Notes under the pieces: model-generated
The model's database searches: none
Told to the model about the DNA's origin: nothing
The model's input: only the letters and a program-made list of their open reading frames with translations
NCBI RefSeq assembly: GCF_017583045.1
Contig: NZ_JAGFBF010000005.1
Span: forward strand, 496,001 to 560,000
DNA from: Leucobacter tardus
Lineage (GTDB): Bacteria; Actinomycetota; Actinomycetes; Actinomycetales; Microbacteriaceae
DNA: 64,000 nucleotides
Direction: 5' to 3'
Program-made: the position numbers and the translations under genes
Part shown: piece after piece, positions 1-8,054 of the stretch
Position numbering within the stretch: position 1 is the first letter of the stretch
Layout: each line of letters starts with the position of its first letter

Positions 1-262
1 CGCTGTCATCGAGCGTCGGCGCCGGACGGCCCGGGGTGAGCGTGATCACCATCGCGTCGACGTCGGGAAGCTCGCTTGTGAGCGGGGCGCTCAGATCGGC
101 GGCGATCGGCGTGAAGGCGGGCGGCAGGGAACTCGGATCGCGCCGCAACGCGAAGACCCGGTCGCCGCGTTCGACGAGACGTTGCCCCAGCCGCGTCCCG
201 ACCTTCCCGGCGCCGACGAGCAACGTGCGCCGCGACCCCGGGACACCCGCCTGCTCGGTCAT
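1..262 (-). CDS. NAD(P)-binding Rossmann protein (5' part only)
   Basis: Only the first 87 codons are in the window; the gene runs off the left edge. The N-terminus has a dinucleotide-binding beta-alpha-beta unit (LLVGAGKVGTRLGQRL, about residues 14-29), then a stretch with ALRRDPSSLP and an acidic DADA-like loop. This resembles epimerase/reductase proteins of the NAD(P)-dependent SDR-like class. The ATG at 262 is the only sensible start. The gene runs in the same direction as the PadR-ABC1 pair upstream, about 85 bp after the kinase stop. The catalytic part lies outside the window, so the reaction cannot be named. Confidence 0.6.
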   Translation of the reverse strand, partial: MTEQAGVPGSRRTLLVGAGKVGTRLGQRLVERGDRVFALRRDPSSLPPAFTPIAADLSAPLTSELPDVDAMVITLTPGRPAPTLDDS

Positions 263-347
263 TGCTCCTGCTTCCTGCTGGTCCACCACGTGTCGATCAT
301 CCCAGACTGCGAGCGTCGAGGCCACGATCCCGGCCGTGTCGAGTCGG

Positions 348-2015
348 TCATCGCGGCGGGCGACCGAAGGCTCCTGCGAGCAGGGCGTGCAGCAGGAGCG
401 GCGCGGCTGCGACGCACATGACAGTGCCGATCACGGGGTACTCGGGCATCACGAGGATGCCCCCGACGAGCAGCGCCAGGAAGAGCACCGCCGAGATGAT
501 GCGGCGGCCGAGCTGCTCGAGCCGAGCGAGCCTGCGTTCCACGCTCGACGTGTCGAACACCAGGCGCCCCTGATCGACACTCGTGAGGAGCGCGTCCACC
601 CTACGGGGCAGTGCGGCCAACGTACCGAGCGTGGAGACCGCGTTCTCGGAGAACTCGCGAATGAGGTTGCCGCGCTCGTCTCGCAGGAGCTGAGACGCGT
701 ACGGCTCCACGGCGTCCCACAGATTGAAGGCCGGGTCGATCGAGGTGCAGACCCCCGAGGTGAGCGACATGGCACGGACGATGAGCAGGAAGTTCTCCGG
801 CAGCTGGAACGGGAGCGTGCGGATCACATCGCGGAACTCGAGCCCGAAATCCCGGAACTCCCGGGGGTCCACATCGCGCAGTTCGGCGAAGCCCATCCCG
901 CCGAAACGCGAGAAGAGCGCGGACATGGCGCGCTCGAGTTCACGCGTGTCCGCCGAGGGCAGGAGCACGCCGATATCCTCGACGGCCGCCACCACGCCGG
1001 TGCTATCGCGTGAGGCGACGGCGATCATCAATGCGCGCAGGCCACGACGAATCTCATCGGGAACGGACCCCATCATGCCGAAGTCGATGAAGGCGAGGGA
1101 CCACCCGCCCTCCGCGCGCGGCGCCACGAAGATATTGCCCGGATGCGGGTCGGCGTGGAAGTACCCGAAAGTGAACAGCTGGTCGAACATGACGTCCGCG
1201 AAGCACTGCGCGACCGCTTGAGGATCGATCCCCGCCGCGCGCAACGCGTCGACATCGGTGATCTTGATCGCGGTGACATCGGAGAGCGTGAGCACGCGTC
1301 GCGATGAGCGCTCCCACACGATCTCGGGCGTCGAGACCCGGTCGTCACCGTCGAAGAGCTGCGCGAATCGCTCGCCGTGCGCAGCCTCGGCGAGGTAGTC
1401 GATCTCCTCGAGGCTCGTCTGCGCGAACTCCTCGACCAGTTGCGGCGCGTCGACGCGGTCGGAGACGATGCGCACCCGCCGCAACCAGCCGCCCACGCGC
1501 CGCAGCGCGGCGAGATCGACGTCGACGATCGCATCGATCCCGGGACGTTGCACCTTCAGCACCACCGCCGAGAACCCGGTGTCATCGGCCAGTTCAGGGG
1601 CGAGGACCGCTCGGTGCGCCTGCCCCAGCGAGGCGGCGGCCACCGGCACCGCGTCGACATGCGCGAACGCCTCGTCCAGTCGGACACCGAGCTCGCGCTC
1701 GGCGAGCTCGCGGATCCGGTCGAACGGGACCGGCGGCACCTCGTCCTGCAGTCCTTCGAGTTCCGAGGTGATCTCGGGGGGTAGCACGTCGAGACGCGAC
1801 GAGAGGAACTGCCCGACCTTGATCATCAGCCCGCCGAGTTCGATCGCGAGCGCGTGGAAGCGCTCCGCGATCCGCTGCATCCGCCGCGCGCGCGTCCGTT
1901 CCGCGAGCCGTGCGAGGCCGAGCTTCGGCAGGGCGATCTCGTACCACCACGACTGTGCGAGATACCGGGCGGCGAACCGCAGGATGCGACGGTAGCGTCT
2001 CCGGTGTTCCGTCAC
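348..2015 (-). CDS. ABC1/UbiB-family atypical protein kinase
   Basis: A 555-residue ABC1 (AarF/UbiB, ADCK) protein. Hallmarks in order: KxGQ motif (KVGQ, residues 66-69), Ala-rich loop (VAAASLGQAH, about 125-134), ATP-site Lys (VVLK, 154), catalytic HADPHPGN (287-294) and metal-binding DFG (311-313). Two hydrophobic C-terminal segments (about 505-545) suggest membrane anchoring. The family supports quinone or lipid metabolism through ATP binding; the substrate here is unknown. The GTG start at 2015 lies 2 bp after the stop of the PadR gene, so the two are almost certainly co-transcribed and the regulator probably controls the kinase. The length is normal for bacterial members. Confidence 0.9.
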   Translation of the reverse strand: MTEHRRRYRRILRFAARYLAQSWWYEIALPKLGLARLAERTRARRMQRIAERFHALAIELGGLMIKVGQFLSSRLDVLPPEITSELEGLQDEVPPVPFDRIRELAERELGVRLDEAFAHVDAVPVAAASLGQAHRAVLAPELADDTGFSAVVLKVQRPGIDAIVDVDLAALRRVGGWLRRVRIVSDRVDAPQLVEEFAQTSLEEIDYLAEAAHGERFAQLFDGDDRVSTPEIVWERSSRRVLTLSDVTAIKITDVDALRAAGIDPQAVAQCFADVMFDQLFTFGYFHADPHPGNIFVAPRAEGGWSLAFIDFGMMGSVPDEIRRGLRALMIAVASRDSTGVVAAVEDIGVLLPSADTRELERAMSALFSRFGGMGFAELRDVDPREFRDFGLEFRDVIRTLPFQLPENFLLIVRAMSLTSGVCTSIDPAFNLWDAVEPYASQLLRDERGNLIREFSENAVSTLGTLAALPRRVDALLTSVDQGRLVFDTSSVERRLARLEQLGRRIISAVLFLALLVGGILVMPEYPVIGTVMCVAAAPLLLHALLAGAFGRPPR

Positions 2016-2017
2016 CG

Positions 2018-2551
2018 TCAGCTCTCGGCGAGCATCGCATAGAGCTTGCGCCGCGCCTCGGCGAGCACCTCGACCGCAGCGTCCACCTGCTCAGAGGTCC
2101 CGCTGCGCTGCACCTGTGCGGCGGCCTGCGCGAGGTCGTATCCCGCCCTCGGCAGTCGGCCCGCAGACGGCTTCTCCTTCGGCGCAGCGGAGTCCCACGG
2201 CGTTCGTTCGGCAGCCTCGGCCTCGGCGCGGCCCGCCTCCGTCAGGGTGTACGTCTTGCGTCCCCCGAGTTCTTCGGCGGTGATGAGTCCCTCGTCGGCC
2301 AGCAACTGCAACGTGGGATAGACCGATCCAGGACTCGGCTTCCAGGCGCCACCGCTGCGCTGCTCGATCTCGCGGATGATCTGATACCCGTGCATGGGGC
2401 GCTCTGCGAGGAGCGCCAGCACCGCAGCCCGCACCTCGCCCCGAGGCATGCGCGGCCCCGAGACCCGCTGCTCGAAACCGTGACGCAGGTTTTCCATGGC
2501 GTCCCAGAAGCCGGACTCGCCGAAACCACGCGATGGGAACTGACCGTTCAT
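2018..2551 (-). CDS. PadR-family transcriptional regulator
   Basis: A 177-residue PadR-type repressor. The winged helix spans about residues 37-110 and contains the typical HGYQIIREIEQRSGGAWKPS and GSVYPTLQLLADEGLI stretches; a C-terminal helical region (about 120-177) would dimerise. The ATG at 2551 is chosen because GGAGG lies 5-9 bp upstream and the PadR fold begins about 35 residues later; an in-frame extension further upstream has no family similarity. An inverted repeat at 2578-2597 is a candidate autoregulatory operator. The gene heads a two-gene unit with the ABC1 kinase. PadR proteins often repress membrane-stress or drug-response genes; the ligand here is unknown. Confidence 0.88.
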   Translation of the reverse strand: MNGQFPSRGFGESGFWDAMENLRHGFEQRVSGPRMPRGEVRAAVLALLAERPMHGYQIIREIEQRSGGAWKPSPGSVYPTLQLLADEGLITAEELGGRKTYTLTEAGRAEAEAAERTPWDSAAPKEKPSAGRLPRAGYDLAQAAAQVQRSGTSEQVDAAVEVLAEARRKLYAMLAES

Positions 2552-2577
2552 GAGGACCTCCAGAGGTTGTGTACGAA

Positions 2578-2597
2578 CGATACTCAGCAATATATCG
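2578..2597. promoter_or_regulatory. Candidate PadR operator (inverted repeat)
   Basis: CGATA and TATCG arms are separated by 10 bp, 26 bp upstream of the PadR start. AT-rich ATATATCG-like half-sites are common for PadR regulators, so autoregulation is plausible. The match rests on one short dyad. Confidence 0.35.
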
Positions 2598-2638
2598 CTC
2601 GCCAGGCGCCTCCGGAAGCCCATCACCCTGTGGGAACG

Positions 2639-2675
2639 CCGAGAGGGGCGCCGGAACATCCGACGCCCCTCTCGG
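2639..2675 (-). terminator. Hairpin terminator of the osmoprotectant operon
   Basis: Perfect 12-bp arms (CCGAGAGGGGCG / CGCCCCTCTCGG) with a 13-nt loop lie 15 bp beyond the stop of the binding-protein gene. No clear T-run follows, as is common in actinobacteria. Confidence 0.7.
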
Positions 2676-2690
2676 GCACTGCAGTGCCGA

Positions 2691-3620
2691 CTATGCCAGG
2701 TCGACCGACTCCAGCCAGTCGGTCGCGATCTGGCCGAGGTCGTCACCGGCGTTCACCCGCCCGTTCATCTCCATGAGGTCCTCGATCGTGAGCGCGGCCG
2801 TCACCTCGTTCAGCACGTCGACGACCTCGTCCGAGGCGCTGTCGGAGCTGATCAGCGGGATGATGTTCGCCGGCGGGAAGATGACCTCGTCATCCTCGAG
2901 CGCGACCAGGTCGTTCTCCGCGATCGCCGGATCACTGCTGAACAGCATCGCGACGTCGACCTGGCCGTTGACCACTGCGGAGAGCGAGAGCGGTCCGCCG
3001 CCGTCGAGGGTCTCGTACCGGTCGGAGAAGTCGATGCCGTACGACTCCTCGAGCGCCGGCAGACCGGTGTTGGGACGCGTCTTCCACTCGGGCGGCCCGG
3101 CGAGGGTGAAGGAGCCGTCATCGGCCGCAGCCAGGTCGGAGATCGTCTCAAGGCCGCCGTGCTCGTCGGAGAACTCCTGCGTCACGACGAGCGTGTTGGT
3201 GTTCTCGGCGCTCGCGGCGTCCAGAGCCATCAGCCCGTCGGGCAGCGTCTCCTCCAGCTGACCGGCGATGGCGTCACGATCCGTCGTGTCCGCCTCGGGG
3301 TCCAGCTCCTCCAGCAAGTAGCCGTTGTACTCGGGGATCAGGTCGATCGAACCGTCCTCGAGGGCGGTGATGTAGACCTCGCGGCTGCCGATGTTCAGCT
3401 GCTCCTGCACCTCCATGCCGGCACCGCTGAGCGCCTGCGAGTAGATGGTGGCCAGCAGCTGGCTCTCCGCGAAGTCGGCGGAACCGACCGTGATGGAACC
3501 GCCGGAACCCTCCGAGTCGCCCCCGTCGTTCGCGAGCGGATCGCCGCCGCCGCAGGCGGTCAGCCCGAAGAGCGCCGCGATGGCGATCCCGGCCGTCAGG
3601 CCCTTCATACGTGTGTTCAT
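2691..3620 (-). CDS. opuCC: Osmoprotectant ABC transporter, substrate-binding lipoprotein
   Basis: A 309-residue binding protein of the OpuAC/OpuCC (glycine betaine, choline, carnitine) type. It has a lipoprotein signal with lipobox GLTAC (Cys23), a Gly/Ser/Asp-rich linker, then the type-II periplasmic fold with ITVGSADFAESQLLA, IPEYNGYLLEEL and PEWKTRPNTGLPALE segments typical of the family. ATG 3620 overlaps the upstream permease stop by 4 bp (ATGA). The longer open frame upstream lies inside the permease gene and lacks a signal peptide, so it was rejected as a start. It captures osmolyte outside the membrane and delivers it to the two permeases. Last gene of the four-gene operon. Confidence 0.9.
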   Translation of the reverse strand: MNTRMKGLTAGIAIAALFGLTACGGGDPLANDGGDSEGSGGSITVGSADFAESQLLATIYSQALSGAGMEVQEQLNIGSREVYITALEDGSIDLIPEYNGYLLEELDPEADTTDRDAIAGQLEETLPDGLMALDAASAENTNTLVVTQEFSDEHGGLETISDLAAADDGSFTLAGPPEWKTRPNTGLPALEESYGIDFSDRYETLDGGGPLSLSAVVNGQVDVAMLFSSDPAIAENDLVALEDDEVIFPPANIIPLISSDSASDEVVDVLNEVTAALTIEDLMEMNGRVNAGDDLGQIATDWLESVDLA

Positions 3621-4321
3621 GAGTTTCTCCTTGTCGTGGTCGGAACACCGGGAGTGAGCCCCGGTGAGATGCTGATGCGCGCGACGAGTGCGAACACGCC
3701 CTCGAGCACGATGGCGAGAACGATGAGCAGAATCGCTCCGCCCGCCATCTCGGCGTAATTGTTGCCCGCACGGCCGTCGATGATGAATCTGCCGAGCCCC
3801 TGCAGCGACACGAACGCCGCGACGGTCGCCGTGGAGACGACCTGCAGCGTCGAGGCGCGGATCCCCGAGAGCGCGAGGGGAAGGGCGCACGGGAGCTCGA
3901 TCTTCCAGACGATCTGCCAGGTCGAGTACCCCATGCCGCGTGCCGCATCGATCGCGGAGCGGTCGATCGCACGGATGCCGCTCGCGACGCCGCTCAGGAT
4001 CGGCGGCACTGCGAGCAGCACGAGCACGATGAGCGCAGGAATCACGAACGCGAGTCGATTCGCCAGAATCGGGGCGAAGATCAGCACCAGCAGGATGAGC
4101 AGGCCGATCGTGGGCAGCGCACGCATCGCATTCACCGACCCCATGATGAGACTCTCGCCCTTGCCCGTGTGACCGATGAACACGCCGAGCGGGACCGCGA
4201 TCGCTGCAGCGACGAGCACCGTGACCGCGGAGTACCAGAGGTGGGTGACGGTCTGGAACGGGATCGAGCCGCTCCCCGACCAGTTCGCCGGGTCGGTGAG
4301 CCAGGAGAAGACGTCCATCAC
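3617..4321 (-). CDS. opuCD: Osmoprotectant ABC transporter permease (distal)
   Basis: A 234-residue MetI/OpuBB-type permease with five to six membrane helices and the inner-membrane coupling loop (AARGMGYSTWQIVWKIELP, near residues 125-145). It has an odd start choice: GTG at 4321 overlaps the previous stop as GTGA, and the next codon, ATG at 4318, would give a 1-bp TGATG overlap; the products differ by one residue. It pairs with the proximal permease to form the membrane channel of the importer. The family is confident; the exact osmolyte is not. Confidence 0.88.
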   Translation of the reverse strand: MMDVFSWLTDPANWSGSGSIPFQTVTHLWYSAVTVLVAAAIAVPLGVFIGHTGKGESLIMGSVNAMRALPTIGLLILLVLIFAPILANRLAFVIPALIVLVLLAVPPILSGVASGIRAIDRSAIDAARGMGYSTWQIVWKIELPCALPLALSGIRASTLQVVSTATVAAFVSLQGLGRFIIDGRAGNNYAEMAGGAILLIVLAIVLEGVFALVARISISPGLTPGVPTTTRRNS

Positions 4322-4965
4322 AGCGCTCCCTTCCGGGCCCAGGGTGTCAGGATGCGCCCCAGGAGGACGAGCAGACGGTCCAGCACGAGCGCGAGCAGGA
4401 GGCAGATCACCAGACCGGTGATGATGGGGACGAGCAGGTTGCGGGTGAACCCCAGCGTGAAGAGCGTGCCGAGCTGCTCCACGCCGATGATCGCCGCCAT
4501 GGTCGTGATCGAGATGTTCGTCACCACCACGACCCGCAGGCCGCTGAGAATGGCGGGCACCGCGATCGGCAGCTGCACTTTGAAGAGCGTTTCAGTGCGC
4601 TTGAACCCCATCCCCTCGGCCGCCTGCACCGATTCCGTCGGCACGGCGCCCAGTCCGTCCGCCACGACCCGGGTGAGCAGCGCGACACTGTAGATGACGA
4701 GCGCGACGACGACGTTGATCGGGTCGAGGATGCGGGTGCCGAGGAACTGCGGGAGCAGAATGAAGAGCGCGAGCGACGGCAGCGTGAAGAACAGACTGGT
4801 GCCGCCGACGATCGGGAGGTACGAGCGACGCCACTGGTGCGCGACGTACCCGAGCGGCACCGCGATCAGCAGACCGATCGCGGTCGGCAGGAGGGTCAGC
4901 CAGATGTGAGTGAGGGTCAGGCTCCAGATCTGGTTCGCATTCGAGACGACCCAGTCGAAGTTCAC
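4318..4965 (-). CDS. opuCB: Osmoprotectant ABC transporter permease (proximal)
   Basis: A 215-residue permease with about five membrane helices. The coupling-loop segment (AAEGMGFKRTETLFKVQLP, about residues 115-135) and the downstream SGLRVVVVTN helix are typical of OpuCB/OpuBB-type subunits. The GTG start at 4965 overlaps the ATPase stop by 4 bp (GTGA), which implies translational coupling. It is the second gene in the order ATPase-permease-permease-binding protein. It should form a heteromeric membrane domain with the 234-residue permease encoded next. Confidence 0.88.
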   Translation of the reverse strand: MNFDWVVSNANQIWSLTLTHIWLTLLPTAIGLLIAVPLGYVAHQWRRSYLPIVGGTSLFFTLPSLALFILLPQFLGTRILDPINVVVALVIYSVALLTRVVADGLGAVPTESVQAAEGMGFKRTETLFKVQLPIAVPAILSGLRVVVVTNISITTMAAIIGVEQLGTLFTLGFTRNLLVPIITGLVICLLLALVLDRLLVLLGRILTPWARKGAL

Positions 4966-6056
4966 CGCGCCGCTCGTTCCTCGCCGAGCGCGTCGACCGC
5001 TGATCTGATGACCTCGTCGAGGTGCACCGTGCCGGCGTAGGTTCCGTCGTCGTGCGCGAGGATCGCGGATCCTCCCGGGCTCGCGAGCGCCGCGTCGAGC
5101 AGCTCGCGCCGCGACCCGCTGTCGAGCGACACCGCTGTCGCCGTCTGAACATCGTCGGCGCGCGTGCGATCACTGACGCGCCCCGGCTGCACCCAGCCGA
5201 GGGGACGATGATCGTGATCGATCGCGACGATCCACGGTTCACCAGCAGGTGCCGACGGTTCGCCCAACGTGAACGTCGGCGTCTGCTGGGGATCGAGTCC
5301 GCGGATGGTCTCGAAACCAAGCGCGTGATACCCGCGCGACGCGCCCAGGAAGTCGGCGACGAAGCGGTTGGCGGGTCGAGCGAGGATCTCGGCCGGGCTC
5401 CCGCTCTGCGCGACGACGCCCCCCTCCGAGAACACGACGATCTGATCACCGAGACGGAGCGCCTCATCGATATCGTGGGTCACCATCAGGATCGTCTTGG
5501 CGAGATCGCCCTGGATGCGCAGGAACTCCTGCTGGAGCTGCTTCCTCACGATGGGGTCGACCGCGCTGAACGGCTCGTCCATGAGCATGTACGGCGGGTC
5601 GGCCGCCAGGGCGCGCGCGACGCCGACGCGCTGCTGCTGCCCGCCGGAGAGCTGCCACGGGTAGCGCTTCGCGTACGTCTCGTCGAGTCCCACGAGCGTG
5701 AGCAGTTCCTGGGCGCGACGCCGCGCCTCGCCGCGCTTCACGCCGTTCAAGTAGGGGACGGCGCAGATGTTGTCGACGACCGTCTGGTGCGGGAACAGGC
5801 CGGCGTTCTGAATGACATACCCGATGCGGCGCCGCATCTGGATGCGATCGATCTCACCGCTGTCCTCGCCTCCGAGCAGGATCTTGCCGCGCGTCGGTTC
5901 GATGAGGCGGTTCACCATGCGCAGCGTCGTGGTCTTGCCGCAGCCCGACGGACCGACGAGTACGGTGATCTTCCCTGTCGGCGCGGTGATGGAGAGGTCG
6001 TCGACCGCGGTGGTGCCATCGTCGTACACCTTGGTGACATCAGAGAATTCGATCAT
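4962..6056 (-). CDS. opuCA: Osmoprotectant ABC transporter ATPase
   Basis: A 364-residue ATPase of the OpuCA/ProV class that drives osmolyte import. Walker A GPSGCGKTT (35-43), Q-loop (VIQNAGLFPHQTV), signature LSGGQ (136-140), Walker B MLMDEP (157-162) and switch His194 are all intact. The C-terminal 120 residues carry what looks like a degenerate CBS region (for example AILAHDDGTYAGTVHLDEVI); CBS modules in this family sense ionic strength or nucleotides, so activity may be gated by osmotic state. First gene of the operon, ATG 6056. No strong ribosome-binding site is visible upstream. Confidence 0.92.
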   Translation of the reverse strand: MIEFSDVTKVYDDGTTAVDDLSITAPTGKITVLVGPSGCGKTTTLRMVNRLIEPTRGKILLGGEDSGEIDRIQMRRRIGYVIQNAGLFPHQTVVDNICAVPYLNGVKRGEARRRAQELLTLVGLDETYAKRYPWQLSGGQQQRVGVARALAADPPYMLMDEPFSAVDPIVRKQLQQEFLRIQGDLAKTILMVTHDIDEALRLGDQIVVFSEGGVVAQSGSPAEILARPANRFVADFLGASRGYHALGFETIRGLDPQQTPTFTLGEPSAPAGEPWIVAIDHDHRPLGWVQPGRVSDRTRADDVQTATAVSLDSGSRRELLDAALASPGGSAILAHDDGTYAGTVHLDEVIRSAVDALGEERAAR

Positions 6057-6168
6057 GGCGTGGTGACTGCGAAGTCGTCCGTTCGTGAAGAGTGACGGGG
6101 GCGTACAACTAGGTCGGGAAGAATGGTGAGCACTAACGCTAGCGAGCCAGCGGTCGCATCTCCACCGA

Positions 6169-6186
6169 TTCGCGGCGTTCCGCGAA
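6169..6186. other. Perfect 7-bp stem hairpin in intergenic region
   Basis: TTCGCGG and CCGCGAA arms enclose a 4-nt CGTT loop in the middle of the divergent intergenic region. It could be a leader attenuator for the osmoprotectant operon or an operator. There is no T-run on either side, so a plain terminator is not the obvious reading. Confidence 0.35.
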
Positions 6187-6426
6187 ATTCTCCCGTTTCC
6201 TCACGCTCGCCCGCGCGGGCGCGAGAGCGCGTCGGTCTCAGCCGCGGTATTCCCGCGCATCGCATACGGTGATTGGGTTTCTCCCCGGCCCGGGTGACCC
6301 GCACCGGAGGGCCGCGATGCACTGCAGGGCGTAATCAGTAACGAACGCGTAAAGATTAGGTGTGAGCAGCCCCCTTGACAGCTTCGAGCCGAACCGTCAG
6401 TGCGGCTGATCCTCCGCTGCACCAGC

Positions 6427-6454
6427 TTGCATTATTTTCGTCAAGCACAGATAA
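6427..6454. promoter_or_regulatory. Candidate operator shared with the YheO-like regulator gene
   Basis: An AT-rich element with an ATTAT/ATAAT dyad around a CAAGCAC core, 33 bp before the kinase start. It aligns with the element at 10031-10058, which precedes the regulator gene, at 20 of 28 positions without gaps. The two sites bracket the cluster, as expected for a regulon controlled by the YheO/DauR-like protein encoded inside it. Confidence 0.55.
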
Positions 6455-6486
6455 TTTGAGTTCACACGAACGAATCGAGGTGGCAG

Positions 6487-7437
6487 GTGCGAGGACGCGA
6501 TCCCGAGACGACACGACCGATCGATGTCCTCTGCATCGGTGAAACGATGGCTCTCGTGGTGCCCGCCGCCGCTGAGCCCGTCGAGAACGCGACGGACTTC
6601 CGCCTCGAGGTGGGGGGCGCCGAATCGAACGTCGCATGCCACCTCGCTGCGGCGGGCCACCGAGCCGAGTGGTTCAGCGCTCTCGGCGACGATGCGCTCG
6701 GGCGCCGCACGCTCGCGCGGGTCGCCGAGCACGGGGTCGCCACCGGCCGGGTGCGCCTGCATCCGCACGCGCCGACGGGACTCTATGTCAAGGATCCCGG
6801 CGCCGGAGTGACGTATTACCGACGGGGTTCTGCGGCGTCGCTTCTCTCCCCCGAGCACCTCACGGGCATCGACTGGGGTGCGGTCCGGATCCTGCATCTC
6901 TCCGGAATCACGCCTGCGCTGTCCGACTCGTGCCGCGCACTCGTCGACGCCGCCATCGATGCGGCCCGGGCCGCGGGCACCACCGTCAGCTTCGACGTGA
7001 ATGATCGCCCGGCACTGTGGCCGGACCGCGCCAGCGCTGCCGAGGTGATCCGCGACATCGCGAACCTCGCCGACATCGTGCTGGTCGGTCGGGACGAGGC
7101 CGAAGCACTCTGGAGCGCCGCCACCGCAGAAGAGATTCGAACGCTCTTCCCGAATACCCCGCACCTCATCGTCAAGGACGCCGACATCGAAGCGGTCGAG
7201 TTCAGCGCAGCGGGCCGCTGCTCCGTACCCGCACTGCGCGTCGACGTCGTCGAATCCGTCGGAGCGGGCGACGCGTTCGCCGCCGGGTGGCTGCACGGCT
7301 TCCTCCGCGACGCATCGCCCGTCGACCGCATCGCGCACGGGCACGCCTTCGCCGCTCGCGCGCTCTCGAGCACCCGTGACGTGCCTGCGCACCGTGAGCA
7401 CGACACCCCGACCCCTATGGAAGGACCCGCACGATGA
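6487..7437 (+). CDS. kdgK: PfkB-family sugar kinase, probable 2-keto-3-deoxygluconate kinase
   Basis: A 316-residue ribokinase-like (PfkB) kinase. It opens with DVLCIGETMALV, has the substrate/lid motif GGAESNVACHLA (43-54), a DVNDRPALW segment typical of KDG kinases, and the anion-hole and catalytic motif GAGDAF (259-264, Asp262 as base). Predicted reaction: ATP-dependent 6-phosphorylation of 2-keto-3-deoxygluconate. GTG 6487 is chosen because GAGG lies 7 bp upstream and a later start would remove the first beta strand. The stop overlaps the KDPG aldolase start (ATGA), so kinase and aldolase form a direct two-step pair. Specificity is inferred from the motifs and from that neighbour. Confidence 0.85.
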   Translation: MRGRDPETTRPIDVLCIGETMALVVPAAAEPVENATDFRLEVGGAESNVACHLAAAGHRAEWFSALGDDALGRRTLARVAEHGVATGRVRLHPHAPTGLYVKDPGAGVTYYRRGSAASLLSPEHLTGIDWGAVRILHLSGITPALSDSCRALVDAAIDAARAAGTTVSFDVNDRPALWPDRASAAEVIRDIANLADIVLVGRDEAEALWSAATAEEIRTLFPNTPHLIVKDADIEAVEFSAAGRCSVPALRVDVVESVGAGDAFAAGWLHGFLRDASPVDRIAHGHAFAARALSSTRDVPAHREHDTPTPMEGPAR

Positions 7438-8054
7438 CCGACACCCCTTCAGCCAGCGACCAGTGGTTCGCAGCGGCATTCGCCCAGGCGCCCATCATGG
7501 CGATCCTGCGCGGCATGGGCGTGGAGCGCAGCCTCGAGCTCGCGCACGTCGCCTGGGATCTCGGAATCGACGCCGTGGAGGTGCCGATCCAGTCCGATGA
7601 GGATCGCGACTCCCTCGCGGCGGTGGTCGCGGCCGGTCGCGAGCGCGGAAAGCAGGTCGGCGCGGGAACGGTCGTCGACGACGCCACCGTACGTTTCGCC
7701 GCCGAAGCCGGCGCCGCCTTCACGGTGAGCCCGGGCTTCGACATCGACGTGGTCCGCGCGAGCGAAGCGGCGGGAATGCCCGCGCTCCCCGGCGTGGCGA
7801 CGGCGACCGAGGTGCAGCTCGCGCGCCTCGCCGGACTCCGCTGGCTCAAGGCCTTCCCCGCATCCGTCCTCGGCACGGACTGGTTCACCACCATGCGCGG
7901 GCCCTTCCCGGACGTGCACTTCATCGCCACGGGCGGGATGAACGCCCGCAACGCACCGCAGTTCTTGCACGCGGGTGTACGCGTGGTCGCAGTGGGTTCG
8001 GCCCTCGCCGACCCCGACGAGCTCGCGCGACTCGCCGAGGTGATGCCCCGATGA
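7434..8054 (+). CDS. KDPG/KHG aldolase-like protein
   Basis: A 206-residue class I aldolase of the Eda family. The Schiff-base Lys139 sits in the diagnostic LKAFPAS motif; ILRG (24-27), the general-acid Glu49 in AVEVP, GAGTVV (76-81) and the C-terminal ATGGM phosphate-binding loop are present. Predicted reaction: 2-keto-3-deoxy-6-phosphogluconate to pyruvate plus glyceraldehyde 3-phosphate. VEVP replaces the more usual VEVT, a small departure at the active-site strand. It is coupled by 4-bp overlaps to the kinase before it and the PLP enzyme after it. Confidence 0.88.
   Translation: MTDTPSASDQWFAAAFAQAPIMAILRGMGVERSLELAHVAWDLGIDAVEVPIQSDEDRDSLAAVVAAGRERGKQVGAGTVVDDATVRFAAEAGAAFTVSPGFDIDVVRASEAAGMPALPGVATATEVQLARLAGLRWLKAFPASVLGTDWFTTMRGPFPDVHFIATGGMNARNAPQFLHAGVRVVAVGSALADPDELARLAEVMPR

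Larger units (their letters stand above)
6057..6486. other. 430-bp divergent intergenic region
   Basis: No supportable gene lies here. The left side must hold the promoter of the osmoprotectant operon (minus strand) and the right side that of the sugar-acid operon (plus strand). Visible structures are an 8-bp palindrome CGCTAGCG (6137-6144), a hairpin TTCGCGG-CGTT-CCGCGAA (6169-6186), a GC palindrome near 6212-6223, and an AT-rich patch at 6427-6458 holding the motif described separately. Confidence 0.5.
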